Shown: positions 1-5,817, counted from the first letter of the stretch. The stretch is DNA of 6,024 nucleotides from Clostridiales bacterium UBA1234 (GCA_002308995.1 DBWQ01000008.1:66466-72489), one strand, 5' to 3'. A program made the numbers and translations. The notes: generated from the letters alone by a model not told the origin.

Positions 1-99
1 ACTGGTTCTGTAGGTGTTTCTCCTGATGGAGCTACTGGTTCTGTAGGAGTTTCTCCTGAGGAAATGATTGGTTCAGCTGGAGTTTCTCCCGATACAGCT
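1..99 (-). repeat. 33-bp tandem repeat, three copies, in frame
   Basis: Three adjacent 33-bp units occupy 1-33, 34-66 and 67-99. On the plus strand each starts with a variant of ACTGGTTCTGTAGG and continues GTTTCTCCTGA. Units 1 and 2 are the most alike; the third has diverged. The period is a multiple of three, so each unit encodes 11 residues (SGETPTEPV plus two variable positions) on the minus strand. The array probably continues past the window edge. Confidence 0.88.
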
Positions 100-260
100 A
101 CCTCTCCAGATTGATTTTCTTTTTTCTCTTCTTCTTTTGTGATACTCTTAATGCTGTCATTGAAGCATGTCATATCTTCGCTTAGATTACATCCTTTTCC
201 TAAAACAACTTCTAGTGATTCACTCTCACTATAAATGATTGGATAACCGCCCTTGCTCAT
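1..260 (-). CDS. C-terminal part of the interrupted surface protein (beta-helix end plus SGETPTEP stalk), running off the window
   Basis: This frame is open from about 275 to the window edge and continues the protein encoded at 265-1554, shifted by one base. Read from GGA at 275 it gives GTFEKMSKGGYPIIYSESES, then an acidic/lysine-rich linker (about 215-100) and three copies of an 11-residue Ser-Gly-Glu-Thr-Pro-Thr/Ala-Glu-Pro motif. ATG at 260 lies four bases after the upstream TGA and is the only obvious restart; its only nearby SD-like sequence is a weak GGGCGG. A piece starting there would have no signal peptide and could not be exported by itself. The Pro/Glu/Thr-rich repeats resemble wall-spanning stalks of Gram-positive surface proteins. 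Any C-terminal anchor would lie beyond position 1. It is best read as the tail of one gene broken by a frameshift; independent translation is doubtful. Confidence 0.6.
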   Translation of the reverse strand, partial: MSKGGYPIIYSESESLEVVLGKGCNLSEDMTCFNDSIKSITKEEEKKENQSGEVAVSGETPAEPIISSGETPTEPVAPSGETPTEP

Positions 261-264
261 TTTT

Positions 265-1554
265 TCAAACGTTCCGCCCAGAAATCATCAATTGGCTATC
301 CGTCCAAGTACTAAGCATTTTCTTAGAATTGTAATTCTTGACATTAGAAATACCAAACAAAACATTGGTATTTGTCATTGCCTTACCTGTACCTTTTGAA
401 TCTTTGATTGTCACGGTTCTATTATCATCAGTATATAGAATGACAATACCACAGCCTCTAGTTCCTTCTATTGTTTTTTTGTTGTATAACGTATGACCAT
501 TTAAATCAATTGATCGATCTATTTTATCTACCTGCATGACAAAAAGTAAATCCTCATCATTTAGTTCAACATCTTCTCTTAATACTACTTCTTGCAAAGA
601 AGCGTCTTGTAATTCCTTGTAAAGAGTTTCTTTATATGTGACAATGGTTGGATCAAAACTAAAACTACCTTTCCACTCTTTAGAAACAGCTGAATAGTTA
701 CTATCTTTACCACCAAGTGCAAACAAAGACACTTGATACTTTCCTTTTGAGGCACCTACTCCTTTTAAAAATCCAGAAAGATCAACTCTCGTTCCCTCTC
801 CTGAAACATGGTTTCCATACTCACCATTAATAAACCATTGATAGCTTTCTGCCCCCTCTACTGGATTCCATATTAAGACATTTTCTTTAGATATCTCCGC
901 ATTTAAATCTACTAATTCATACCACCCTTTTTGCATAGCACTATTGGCGCTAAAACCACTCGTTCCACCACCATTGTTCGTTTTCGCAATGACTTTAAAG
1001 TAATAGCTCTCCCCTTTTAATGCACTTGCATTGGAAGAAAAATCATAGGAATTATCTTTGGTAGTACTCATACAAGCAAGTATTCCGTTATCGCGAAACA
1101 AATATACCTCATAGTAATCAGCTCCTTTTACCAAATCCCAAGAGGCAATCGTTTCCTTCCATTTAAGATTTTGTGGTGTCTTTAAATCATTTTTAGAAAC
1201 ATATTGATACGCGATACTTGCATAATCTGTTAAAGGATGCCCCTCACTATCGATTGCTCTAAGCATTAACATATATGTTCCTGATTTTTTACCATTACTT
1301 GCCAAAAGACTTTTTAAATCTAGCGATGTATCTCTGACTTCTCCTCCAAACGTACTACAAGAATAACTGTACTTCTCGGCACCTTTATACGATTGCCACG
1401 AAGCTACGCCTTCTTTACTAATTTTTAAGGAGCGAATATCCTCGGCAGCCACCGAAACCTTTAAACCAATCCATGTAGTAGTAGCTACGAGTAGTGTTAA
1501 GGCAGCCAACACATACACTATCCTTTTTATTCTTTTCTCTTTTGTTTGTTTCAT
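265..1554 (-). CDS. Secreted surface protein with FN3-like repeats and a beta-helix-type region, interrupted by a frameshift
   Basis: The 429-residue product starts at ATG 1554. An in-frame ATG exists at 1647, but that extension has no signal-peptide logic and overlaps the predicted promoter; 1554 follows GGAGAAAGGG and gives a clean signal peptide (KEKRIKR, hydrophobic 11-30, cleavage near SVAA 34-37). Three FN3-like repeats follow at about 38-119, 124-209 and 214-296, each with a W-x-x-x-(K/E)-G-A-x-x-Y core (W53, W139, W229). Residues about 303-429 resemble the opening of a right-handed beta-helix surface domain (IDLNGHTLYN 349-358, VTIKDSKGTGK 381-391). The frame then stops at TGA 267-265 after ISGRNV. 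Deleting one G from the GGGC at about 276-279 yields ISGGTFE and joins the open frame running to the window edge. Likely an extracellular adhesin or structural protein; the exact ligand or role is unknown. The interruption may be real or a sequence error. Confidence 0.8.
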   Translation of the reverse strand: MKQTKEKRIKRIVYVLAALTLLVATTTWIGLKVSVAAEDIRSLKISKEGVASWQSYKGAEKYSYSCSTFGGEVRDTSLDLKSLLASNGKKSGTYMLMLRAIDSEGHPLTDYASIAYQYVSKNDLKTPQNLKWKETIASWDLVKGADYYEVYLFRDNGILACMSTTKDNSYDFSSNASALKGESYYFKVIAKTNNGGGTSGFSANSAMQKGWYELVDLNAEISKENVLIWNPVEGAESYQWFINGEYGNHVSGEGTRVDLSGFLKGVGASKGKYQVSLFALGGKDSNYSAVSKEWKGSFSFDPTIVTYKETLYKELQDASLQEVVLREDVELNDEDLLFVMQVDKIDRSIDLNGHTLYNKKTIEGTRGCGIVILYTDDNRTVTIKDSKGTGKAMTNTNVLFGISNVKNYNSKKMLSTWTDSQLMISGRNV

Positions 1555-1618
1555 AGCCCAAACCCTTTCTCCTTTGCATACTAAACGAAACTTTCTAACG
1601 CAACATAATTCTACTTTA

Positions 1619-1647
1619 AGAATAACAAAACATCCATCACATTTCAA
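1619..1647 (-). promoter_or_regulatory. Sigma-A-type promoter of the surface-protein gene
   Basis: On the minus strand TTGAAA (1647-1642) is followed after exactly 17 bases by TATTCT (1624-1619), and the -10 is preceded by TG plus one base (extended -10). A start near 1612 would leave a leader of about 57 bases before ATG 1554. No hairpin lies between the upstream DUF445 stop and this promoter, so read-through from that gene is also possible. Confidence 0.65.
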
Positions 1648-1655
1648 GATATTTT

Positions 1656-2549
1656 TTAAAATAATAAATTCAATAAGCCTAAAATCAATCCTATTAGTGC
1701 TCCCAAACCAATTAAAGCATTTAACTCTTTCTTCATAATCTTTAAAATTAATCCTTCTAACTCTAGATTATCCATTTGATTAATCTTATCTGTGACAATT
1801 TGAGAAATTCCTATCTCTTTTAAAATGCTAGATAATTTTTCTGAGATTACTTTTTGATAAATCACTACTGTTACTTGCGCAATATCTACATGATGATTAT
1901 TTGCAAGCTCTATCACATCAGATACTTTGGTTTCTTCCCATTCTGCCATTTTTTTCGTAAGCATACTAGATACAATGTCTTCTCCGTTTTTCTCAATATA
2001 CTCATTAATCTTAATAGCAACCTCTCCCGATAAGTTAGAAATAAGGGCATTTAGTCCCAAAGCTCCCAACATAGAACCACTTGCCTTTTCGATGGCTACT
2101 TTTTCAATTTGAGCTGCAATCATTCTTCCCATGTCTTGCTCAATTAGTTCTTTCACAATCGTTTTGGTGAAAGCGATATTCAAATTACTCTCCACTTTTT
2201 GCAAAGATTCTTCAGAAATCATCTTTAGTGCTTCCTCTTTGATGGTGGAATCATCTTTCTTTTGTTCTATCAATTCTTTTGCTTTTTCATAAACACGCTT
2301 TTTCTTTTCTTCAGATAACAATGCCTTTTCTAATTCTTCTTCTGTCAGCAAATGATTACTGATGGTTTCTCCTATCGATTTTGCAATGCGCTCTTTATTT
2401 TTGGGAATAACGCCTGGCGTAAATGGCATCTTAATTTTTCCTATCTTCACTTCTTTTAATGGTCTAAATAACATCTTAACAGCAATATAATTGGTAACAA
2501 GACCAATGGTGGCTCCAATCAATGGTCTTATGATAATAGTGTAGTCCAT
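1656..2549 (-). CDS. DUF445 family membrane protein (YheB-like)
   Basis: This 297-residue protein has the DUF445 hallmarks at its N-terminus: a membrane segment (about 5-28, IIIRPLIGATIGLVTNYIAV), then KMLFRPL (25-31) and PFTPGVIPKNKERIAKSIG (42-60). The middle (about 65-270) is charged and helical, with heptad-like stretches. The last 22 residues form a second hydrophobic segment (ALIGLGALIGLILGLL), so both ends are probably membrane-anchored around a soluble helical body. The family includes Bacillus YheB and enterobacterial YjiN; its biochemical role is not established, and I believe some of these members are longer. The start is supported by AAAGGAAG about 8 bases upstream and by a good promoter at 2582-2610. 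The surface-protein gene begins 101 bp downstream. Family assignment is strong; function is unknown. Confidence 0.9.
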   Translation of the reverse strand: MDYTIIIRPLIGATIGLVTNYIAVKMLFRPLKEVKIGKIKMPFTPGVIPKNKERIAKSIGETISNHLLTEEELEKALLSEEKKKRVYEKAKELIEQKKDDSTIKEEALKMISEESLQKVESNLNIAFTKTIVKELIEQDMGRMIAAQIEKVAIEKASGSMLGALGLNALISNLSGEVAIKINEYIEKNGEDIVSSMLTKKMAEWEETKVSDVIELANNHHVDIAQVTVVIYQKVISEKLSSILKEIGISQIVTDKINQMDNLELEGLILKIMKKELNALIGLGALIGLILGLLNLLF

Positions 2550-2581
2550 TTTTTTCTTCCTTTCTTTTTGGGATTACGTTT

Positions 2582-2610
2582 ATTATATCCTAATTTTGAT
2601 GAAAACACAA
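2582..2610 (-). promoter_or_regulatory. Promoter of the DUF445 gene
   Basis: A perfect TATAAT (2587-2582, minus strand) sits 17 bases downstream of TTGTGT (2610-2605), which matches the -35 consensus in its first three bases. It lies just downstream of the preceding gene's terminator and about 32 bases upstream of ATG 2549, so the DUF445 gene very likely starts its own transcript. Confidence 0.68.
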
Positions 2611-2624
2611 ATCTCCTCCAAAAG

Positions 2625-2653
2625 AAAAAGACATCCGTTAAGGATGTCTTTTT
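2625..2653 (-). terminator. Intrinsic terminator after the 165-aa gene, probably bidirectional
   Basis: A perfect 12-bp inverted repeat, AAAAAGACATCC (2625-2636) with GGATGTCTTTTT (2642-2653), surrounds a 5-base loop. On the minus strand the GACATCC/GGATGTC stem is followed by TTTTTCTTTT. It lies 56 bp past the stop of the gene ending at 2709. The T-rich arm on the plus strand means it could also work in that direction, though no plus-strand gene is seen. Confidence 0.85.
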
Positions 2654-2708
2654 CCAAGTTTTTATCATGCCAATTTTGAAAAGTCTTCGTGGTATCATTG
2701 TTCCACGC

Positions 2709-3206
2709 TTACTTAACTCTTGCTCCATTCACAAAGACCTTAAAGATACCAGCAAGTCCGTAGCAACGCTCGAAGTATGCTTTATAATCTCGCGGGATAT
2801 CATCCCTATGAGATTCATAAAGGAGCTCTGCTTTGTATAGCTCAAAGACTTCTTTTACCGTGATATCCACTTTACCGTGCCATGAATATGGCGGATCAGC
2901 AAGTTTTAAAAAGTCTAACTGCCATGTAATGATATCTTTGGAGAGCGTAAGCTTTTCCTTGATATCCTCCCGGTCAGTCAAAACAATTTCTTCTGCATCA
3001 TCCGGGAAAACGTACTTTTCTAGGATAAGGGTAACATCTGCGATGGCTTTTTGACGAAGTGCAACCATTTCGGATGCTACTTCATATTCCTTTGGGGTAT
3101 AGCCTAGCCTTTTTAATATCTCATCGGCTTGCCGATAGAGCGTTTCTGCCTGTTCTACCCCTTCAATATCCTGCATGGATATTTTCATGATTTTTGCAAA
3201 GTCCAT
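2709..3206 (-). CDS. Hypothetical soluble protein, 165 aa
   Basis: I do not recognise a family. The protein has no signal peptide and no membrane segment, and is charged and largely helix-prone. A helical N-terminal half (about 10-65) contains ETLYRQADEILKRLGYTPKE and RQKAIADVTLILEKY. The C-terminal half has LADPPYSWHGKVDIT (102-116), DDIPRDYKAYFERCYG (135-150) and a short hydrophobic strand IFKVFVNG. It is a real gene on context: GGAGGT lies 7 bases before ATG 3206, the promoter is at 3262-3290, a perfect terminator follows at 2625-2653, and codon use is regular throughout. It appears less A/T-rich by eye than the lipoprotein genes next to it. It is a single-gene unit, so its neighbours give no functional hint. 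Probably a cytoplasmic protein of unknown role. Confidence 0.82.
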   Translation of the reverse strand: MDFAKIMKISMQDIEGVEQAETLYRQADEILKRLGYTPKEYEVASEMVALRQKAIADVTLILEKYVFPDDAEEIVLTDREDIKEKLTLSKDIITWQLDFLKLADPPYSWHGKVDITVKEVFELYKAELLYESHRDDIPRDYKAYFERCYGLAGIFKVFVNGARVK

Positions 3207-3261
3207 GGTGCTTACCTCCGATAATCATCATCAATTTGGTATAACTCTTTGTTTTGCCGAT

Positions 3262-3290
3262 ATTGTATCAAAAAATGTCGAAAAAAGCAA
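3262..3290 (-). promoter_or_regulatory. Promoter of the 165-aa gene
   Basis: TTGCTT (3290-3285) and TACAAT (3267-3262) are 17 bases apart on the minus strand, about 55 bases upstream of ATG 3206. The -35 and adjoining spacer share an 11-base block (TTGCTTTTTTC) with the promoter at 5662-5690. Confidence 0.6.
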
Positions 3291-3301
3291 GAGAGGATTC
3301 C

Positions 3302-3346
3302 AAAAAGCGTCCAGAATTGGAAGAAAATACCATTTCGAACGCTTTT
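3302..3346 (-). terminator. Intrinsic terminator of the lipoprotein operon
   Basis: On the minus strand GCGTTCGAAATGG (3342-3330) pairs with CCAATTCTGGACGC (3320-3307) with one G-U pair, one bulged A and one mismatch, around a 9-base loop. TTTTT follows at 3306-3302. It begins 10 bp past the stop of the 236-aa lipoprotein gene at 3357. Confidence 0.78.
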
Positions 3347-3356
3347 CAAATACAAT

Positions 3357-4067
3357 TTATTTGATATGATTTTGTAATTCCTCTACCATTTGCGCCGCTG
3401 TCATTTCCCCAGAAAGCCACCCAGTCGTCACATTTTCTCTATCAATGACTTCCATTTTTTTCTCATATTCTTCTTCGGTAATCTTTTCCTCTTCATGATA
3501 GTAACCACCATATGTTTCAAACGCTTGATTTACCTCTTGATAAGCTGGATCATCTTTAGGAACCTCAGCACCTAATTGTGTTAAAGAATAGGTATCAAAC
3601 TTCCAATCGTTGGTTAAAAACATGGTAGACATCGTCATCAAAGCTCCTGCGAAATCTGAATTATAATTGTTGATAATTCCTTGTTTTTCTATATACTCAT
3701 ATCCCGCATTTCCAAAAGCACCATATGGCCAATCTTCCGCAACTAAATGAGCCTTTCCCTCTCCATAAACGTATAAACGAACCCAATATCCATTAAAAGC
3801 TACTACCAAATCTGGAATGTCGTCTTGATTAAAATAAATCAAACGATATTGAAGCTCCTGGGCCTCTGTTTTGTTCTTTTCTGCTTCTTGAATGATATTC
3901 ACATATTCTTTGACAACTGCCTCATCATAGGTTATTGGGGCCTTTACCTCTGTGTTTTCTGTCTGTTGTTCTACAACCGGTTGGTTGTCTGTTTCCGCTG
4001 TTTTTTTCTTTCCGCAGCCCGTAAGTATCACCACCAAAGCAACTGATAACAGTAATATTTTTTTCAT
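3357..4067 (-). CDS. Lipoprotein of a clostridial type, 236 aa
   Basis: The N-terminus is a type II signal peptide with lipobox LTGC (15-18), so the mature protein is expected to be lipid-anchored on the outer face of the membrane at Cys18. Residues about 19-45 form a polar Lys/Thr/Glu/Gln linker. The folded part starts at about 46. It contains YFNQDDIPDLVV (78-89), a D/N-rich turn like those in calcium-type loops; the aromatic strand GYWVRLYVYGEGKAHLV (93-109); and YGAFGNAGYEYIEKQGIINN (115-134), followed by YNSDFAG. This layout recalls uncharacterised lipoproteins common in Lachnospiraceae, but I cannot name a domain. AGGAGGG lies 6 bases before ATG 4067. It follows the 362-aa lipoprotein gene by 33 bp with no terminator between, so the two are probably co-transcribed, and the operon ends in the hairpin at 3302-3346. 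Substrate or partner unknown. Confidence 0.85.
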   Translation of the reverse strand: MKKILLLSVALVVILTGCGKKKTAETDNQPVVEQQTENTEVKAPITYDEAVVKEYVNIIQEAEKNKTEAQELQYRLIYFNQDDIPDLVVAFNGYWVRLYVYGEGKAHLVAEDWPYGAFGNAGYEYIEKQGIINNYNSDFAGALMTMSTMFLTNDWKFDTYSLTQLGAEVPKDDPAYQEVNQAFETYGGYYHEEEKITEEEYEKKMEVIDRENVTTGWLSGEMTAAQMVEELQNHIK

Positions 4068-4100
4068 GGTAAACCCTCCTTTTTAAAACTCTTCCACTCT

Positions 4101-5189
4101 TTATAGTCCTTCAAACATGCTAAAAGGAACGTCAATACATATGTCCCCTAGTTTTCTTTGTGAATAATCCGGAAATGGCAAACACCTAATTTTCACAACT
4201 TGTTTTTCTTCATCTATGAAAAAGTAGTTTTCATAATTCCCATTCGTTTGAATTTCTTGAAATTCCTCATAAGGCCACATTTTTTCGTCATGTGGATTCA
4301 CAACGCCCTCTTTTTCTTGCCATTGTGGATCCGTTCCTAAAACCCAACTTTGCTTTTTTTCTTCAATTGCTTCTTTTAAATATTGATTCAACGCTTTTTT
4401 ATTATCTTCAGAGTGATTTAATAAAGAATCTAATGTTAGTAGTTCTTTTTTATTCTTATCAAAATGGTAATACTTTGCTATTTGGGTACTCTCGCTTCCC
4501 TCTAAATAGTAATAATCATTGTCAAGAATATAGGCTTTGATTTTTAAAATAAGATAGTTTGGTGTATCACTTACCACTTCAAAAACATCTTGATTTATCT
4601 CTTGAAATTGTTTTGTGATAACTTCTTGTAAATAGCTTTCTCTTTCTGCTTGGGTGATTGCCTTTACAGGAACTTTTTCAAGTGTAATCACTGTATTTCC
4701 TTCTTCTTTAGCATTTGGGAATATTTTAGCATTAAACTCAAGGGTTATTTCTTTCTCATCGCCAACAACAATAAGACTTACTTTTTCTGGATTGTCAATT
4801 TCTAATTTAGATTTTTCAAGGCTATCTCTTGATCCCTTGACACTCTTTTCATCCTGATATGCAATACGAACATATCTAACAATGAGATTTTGTCCCATTA
4901 ACTGATTCGTATAATAGACATGGAAAAATCCATCTTCATCGCTAGGAATCACTTCAATTTCTTCAACCTCTGGTACTCCATAAACACCATAAAAGAAGTC
5001 AAGTGGTTCTGTGATGCTCGCTTGCTTAGACTCTTCTTTGTTAGAATCTATCATACTACTTTCTACGTTGCTCACTGTATCCCCTTCCCACTTCTTTGTT
5101 TTTTCTCTTTCGTTGGAAACTTCACTTTTGTTACATCCCGTTAATAGTAAAATAACTCCCATTAATACTACCCATTGTTTTAATTTCAT
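4101..5189 (-). CDS. Lipoprotein with a DUF3298-like C-terminal domain, 362 aa
   Basis: The signal peptide ends in lipobox LTGC (16-19), giving an outer-surface lipoprotein anchored at Cys19. A Lys/Glu/Ser-rich linker covers about 20-60. The central part (about 65-165) is predicted beta-rich and is not recognised. The C-terminal third resembles the DUF3298 domain found in RsiV- and PdaC-like extracytoplasmic proteins: YHFDKNKKELLTLDSLL, a helical stretch ALNQYLKEAIEEKKQSW, YFFIDEEKQVVKIRCLPFPD, and a closing ICIDVPFSMF strand. The domain call rests on pattern memory and is moderate. Unlike RsiV there is no cytoplasmic anti-sigma segment and no adjacent sigma-factor gene, and the catalytic polysaccharide-deacetylase part of PdaC is absent, so neither function should be assumed. 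AGGAGG lies 7 bases before ATG 5189. It is the first gene of a likely two-gene lipoprotein operon. Confidence 0.84.
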   Translation of the reverse strand: MKLKQWVVLMGVILLLTGCNKSEVSNEREKTKKWEGDTVSNVESSMIDSNKEESKQASITEPLDFFYGVYGVPEVEEIEVIPSDEDGFFHVYYTNQLMGQNLIVRYVRIAYQDEKSVKGSRDSLEKSKLEIDNPEKVSLIVVGDEKEITLEFNAKIFPNAKEEGNTVITLEKVPVKAITQAERESYLQEVITKQFQEINQDVFEVVSDTPNYLILKIKAYILDNDYYYLEGSESTQIAKYYHFDKNKKELLTLDSLLNHSEDNKKALNQYLKEAIEEKKQSWVLGTDPQWQEKEGVVNPHDEKMWPYEEFQEIQTNGNYENYFFIDEEKQVVKIRCLPFPDYSQRKLGDICIDVPFSMFEGL

Positions 5190-5231
5190 AGCACTTCCTC
5201 CTAGTCATTTGTAATAAATTATCTAAAAATA

Positions 5232-5260
5232 AGGTTATCACAATCATTTTGAAAAGTCAA
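5232..5260 (-). promoter_or_regulatory. Probable promoter of the lipoprotein operon
   Basis: TTGACT (5260-5255) is five of six to the -35 consensus; TAACCT (5237-5232) follows after 17 bases and carries an upstream TG (extended -10). The -10 itself is weak. This would give a leader of about 35 bases before ATG 5189. Other A/T-rich -10-like sequences nearby are less well spaced. Confidence 0.45.
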
Positions 5261-5279
5261 ATAATTTACATATATTTAC

Positions 5280-5313
5280 AAATCCCAGTATTCAAAAAAG
5301 AATACTGGGATTT
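5280..5313 (-). terminator. Intrinsic terminator after the 83-aa gene
   Basis: A perfect 14-bp inverted repeat, AAATCCCAGTATTC (5280-5293) and GAATACTGGGATTT (5300-5313), has a 6-base loop. It lies 6 bp past the stop of the gene ending at 5320. On the minus strand the tail after CTGGG is ATTTGTAAAT, a poor T-tract, and the plus-strand tail ATTTTG is no better. The position and stem strength support a terminator. Confidence 0.72.
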
Positions 5314-5319
5314 TGTGAC

Positions 5320-5571
5320 TCATGTCATAGGCTTAAAATCAAAGCCAAAACGATTTGCCAAATCTGCATACGCTAGCGCTTCGCTTACGTGGAATGTAAT
5401 GTTTTGCACCTGTCCCTTTGCATCGGTTTCATACACGGCCCACATGCTGGAATCTGCAAAACACCCACCAATATTAGGTGTGTGGACAAAAGTACTACTA
5501 TCAAGATAGATTTTGTTGCTAAAACCATTCTTAATAGCAAATGCTCGAAAGACCTCTTTTGTTTTTTTCAT
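5320..5571 (-). CDS. Hypothetical small protein, 83 aa
   Basis: The product is a small protein without a signal peptide or membrane segment. Features are a basic helical N-terminus (KKTKEVFRAFAIKNGF), then SSTFVHTPNIGGCFADSSMW (25-44), the strand AVYETDAKGQVQNITFHV (45-62) and a helix SEALAYADLANRFGF (63-77). The WAVYETDAKG strand-turn followed by SEALAYADL faintly recalls small immunity-type proteins such as Imm59, but this is only a resemblance and no toxin gene is beside it. I chose ATG 5571 because GGGAGG lies 5 bases upstream. ATG 5622 in the same frame would add 17 residues (MFKKEDELLLPSIREDI) but has only a weak AAGGGA site. It has its own promoter (5662-5690) and terminator (5280-5313), so it is monocistronic. 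Confidence 0.72.
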   Translation of the reverse strand: MKKTKEVFRAFAIKNGFSNKIYLDSSTFVHTPNIGGCFADSSMWAVYETDAKGQVQNITFHVSEALAYADLANRFGFDFKPMT

Positions 5572-5661
5572 GATGTCCTCCCGTATGCTTGGTAGCAATA
5601 GCTCATCCTCTTTTTTAAACATAAAAAGAATCCCTTGGTTAACTACTTACTTTTCCCACCA

Positions 5662-5690
5662 ATTCTACCATAGCGTCAAGAAAAAAGCAA
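5662..5690 (-). promoter_or_regulatory. Promoter of the 83-aa gene
   Basis: TTGCTT (5690-5685) and TAGAAT (5667-5662) are 17 bases apart on the minus strand. A start near 5655 would include both candidate ATGs (5622 and 5571). The -35 block TTGCTTTTTTC is identical to the one upstream of the 165-aa gene. Confidence 0.58.
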
Positions 5691-5702
5691 TAGGACTGTT
5701 TT

Positions 5703-5767
5703 AGCCTACGTACTGGTCGGCACCCGACCGACTCAGTACTTGGCAACCTCCTTTTCGAGCCCTACGT
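5703..5767. other. Unexplained structured intergenic element: bulged hairpin flanked by a direct repeat
   Basis: Between the rRNA/tRNA terminator and the 83-aa gene's promoter lies a stretch richer in G+C than its surroundings. GTACT (5710-5714) pairs with AGTAC (5735-5739), and GGTCGG (5715-5720) pairs with CCGACC (5724-5729) around a 3-base CAC loop, leaving a one-sided 5-base bulge (GACTC 5730-5734). The near-identical direct repeats AGCCTACGT (5703-5711) and AGCCCTACGT (5758-5767) bracket it. I recognise no riboswitch or known RNA family, and the direction of transcription, if any, is unclear. It could be a small RNA, a dispersed intergenic repeat or a protein-binding site. Confidence 0.45.
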
Positions 5768-5780
5768 TATAATTCGAATA

Positions 5781-5815
5781 AAAAAATGGATGTAGCTTTG
5801 CTACATCCATTTTTT
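5781..5815 (-). terminator. Strong intrinsic terminator of the rRNA-tRNA operon
   Basis: A perfect 16-bp inverted repeat (5781-5796 with 5800-5815, core ATGGATGTAGC/GCTACATCCAT) has a 3-base loop and is followed on the minus strand by an uninterrupted T-tract. It starts three bases after the tRNA CCA end and so closes the rRNA operon. Confidence 0.93.
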
Positions 5816-5817
5816 AT

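Noticed and set aside
1555..1647. N-terminal extension of the surface protein from ATG 1647
   Set aside because: It would place a 31-residue non-hydrophobic segment ahead of a clear signal peptide and overlap the predicted promoter at 1619-1647; ATG 1554 has SD-like sequence upstream.
2528..2840. Open frames on both strands across 2528-2840 that could encode 66- and 90-residue proteins
   Set aside because: They run through the perfect 12-bp terminator and the DUF445 promoter, lack good ribosome binding sites and overlap well-supported genes.
3825..4046. Plus-strand frames opposite the lipoprotein genes (for example 73 aa at 3825-4046 and others at 4292-5214)
   Set aside because: Hydrophobic, low-complexity antisense shadows of the lipoprotein genes with no ribosome binding sites and no family resemblance.
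4101..5189. RsiV-type anti-sigma factor
   Set aside because: The protein is a lipoprotein with no cytoplasmic segment, and no sigma-factor gene is adjacent.
5320..5571. Toxin-immunity locus based on the faint Imm59-like look of the 83-aa protein
   Set aside because: There is no polymorphic-toxin or secretion gene next to it, and the resemblance is limited to a short strand-turn pattern.
5767..5772. TATAAT on the plus strand, a possible -10 for a rightward transcript
   Set aside because: The nearest TTG-type -35 (TTGGCA) is 22 bases away, and transcription would run straight into the terminator hairpin antisense to the tRNA; no plus-strand gene follows.
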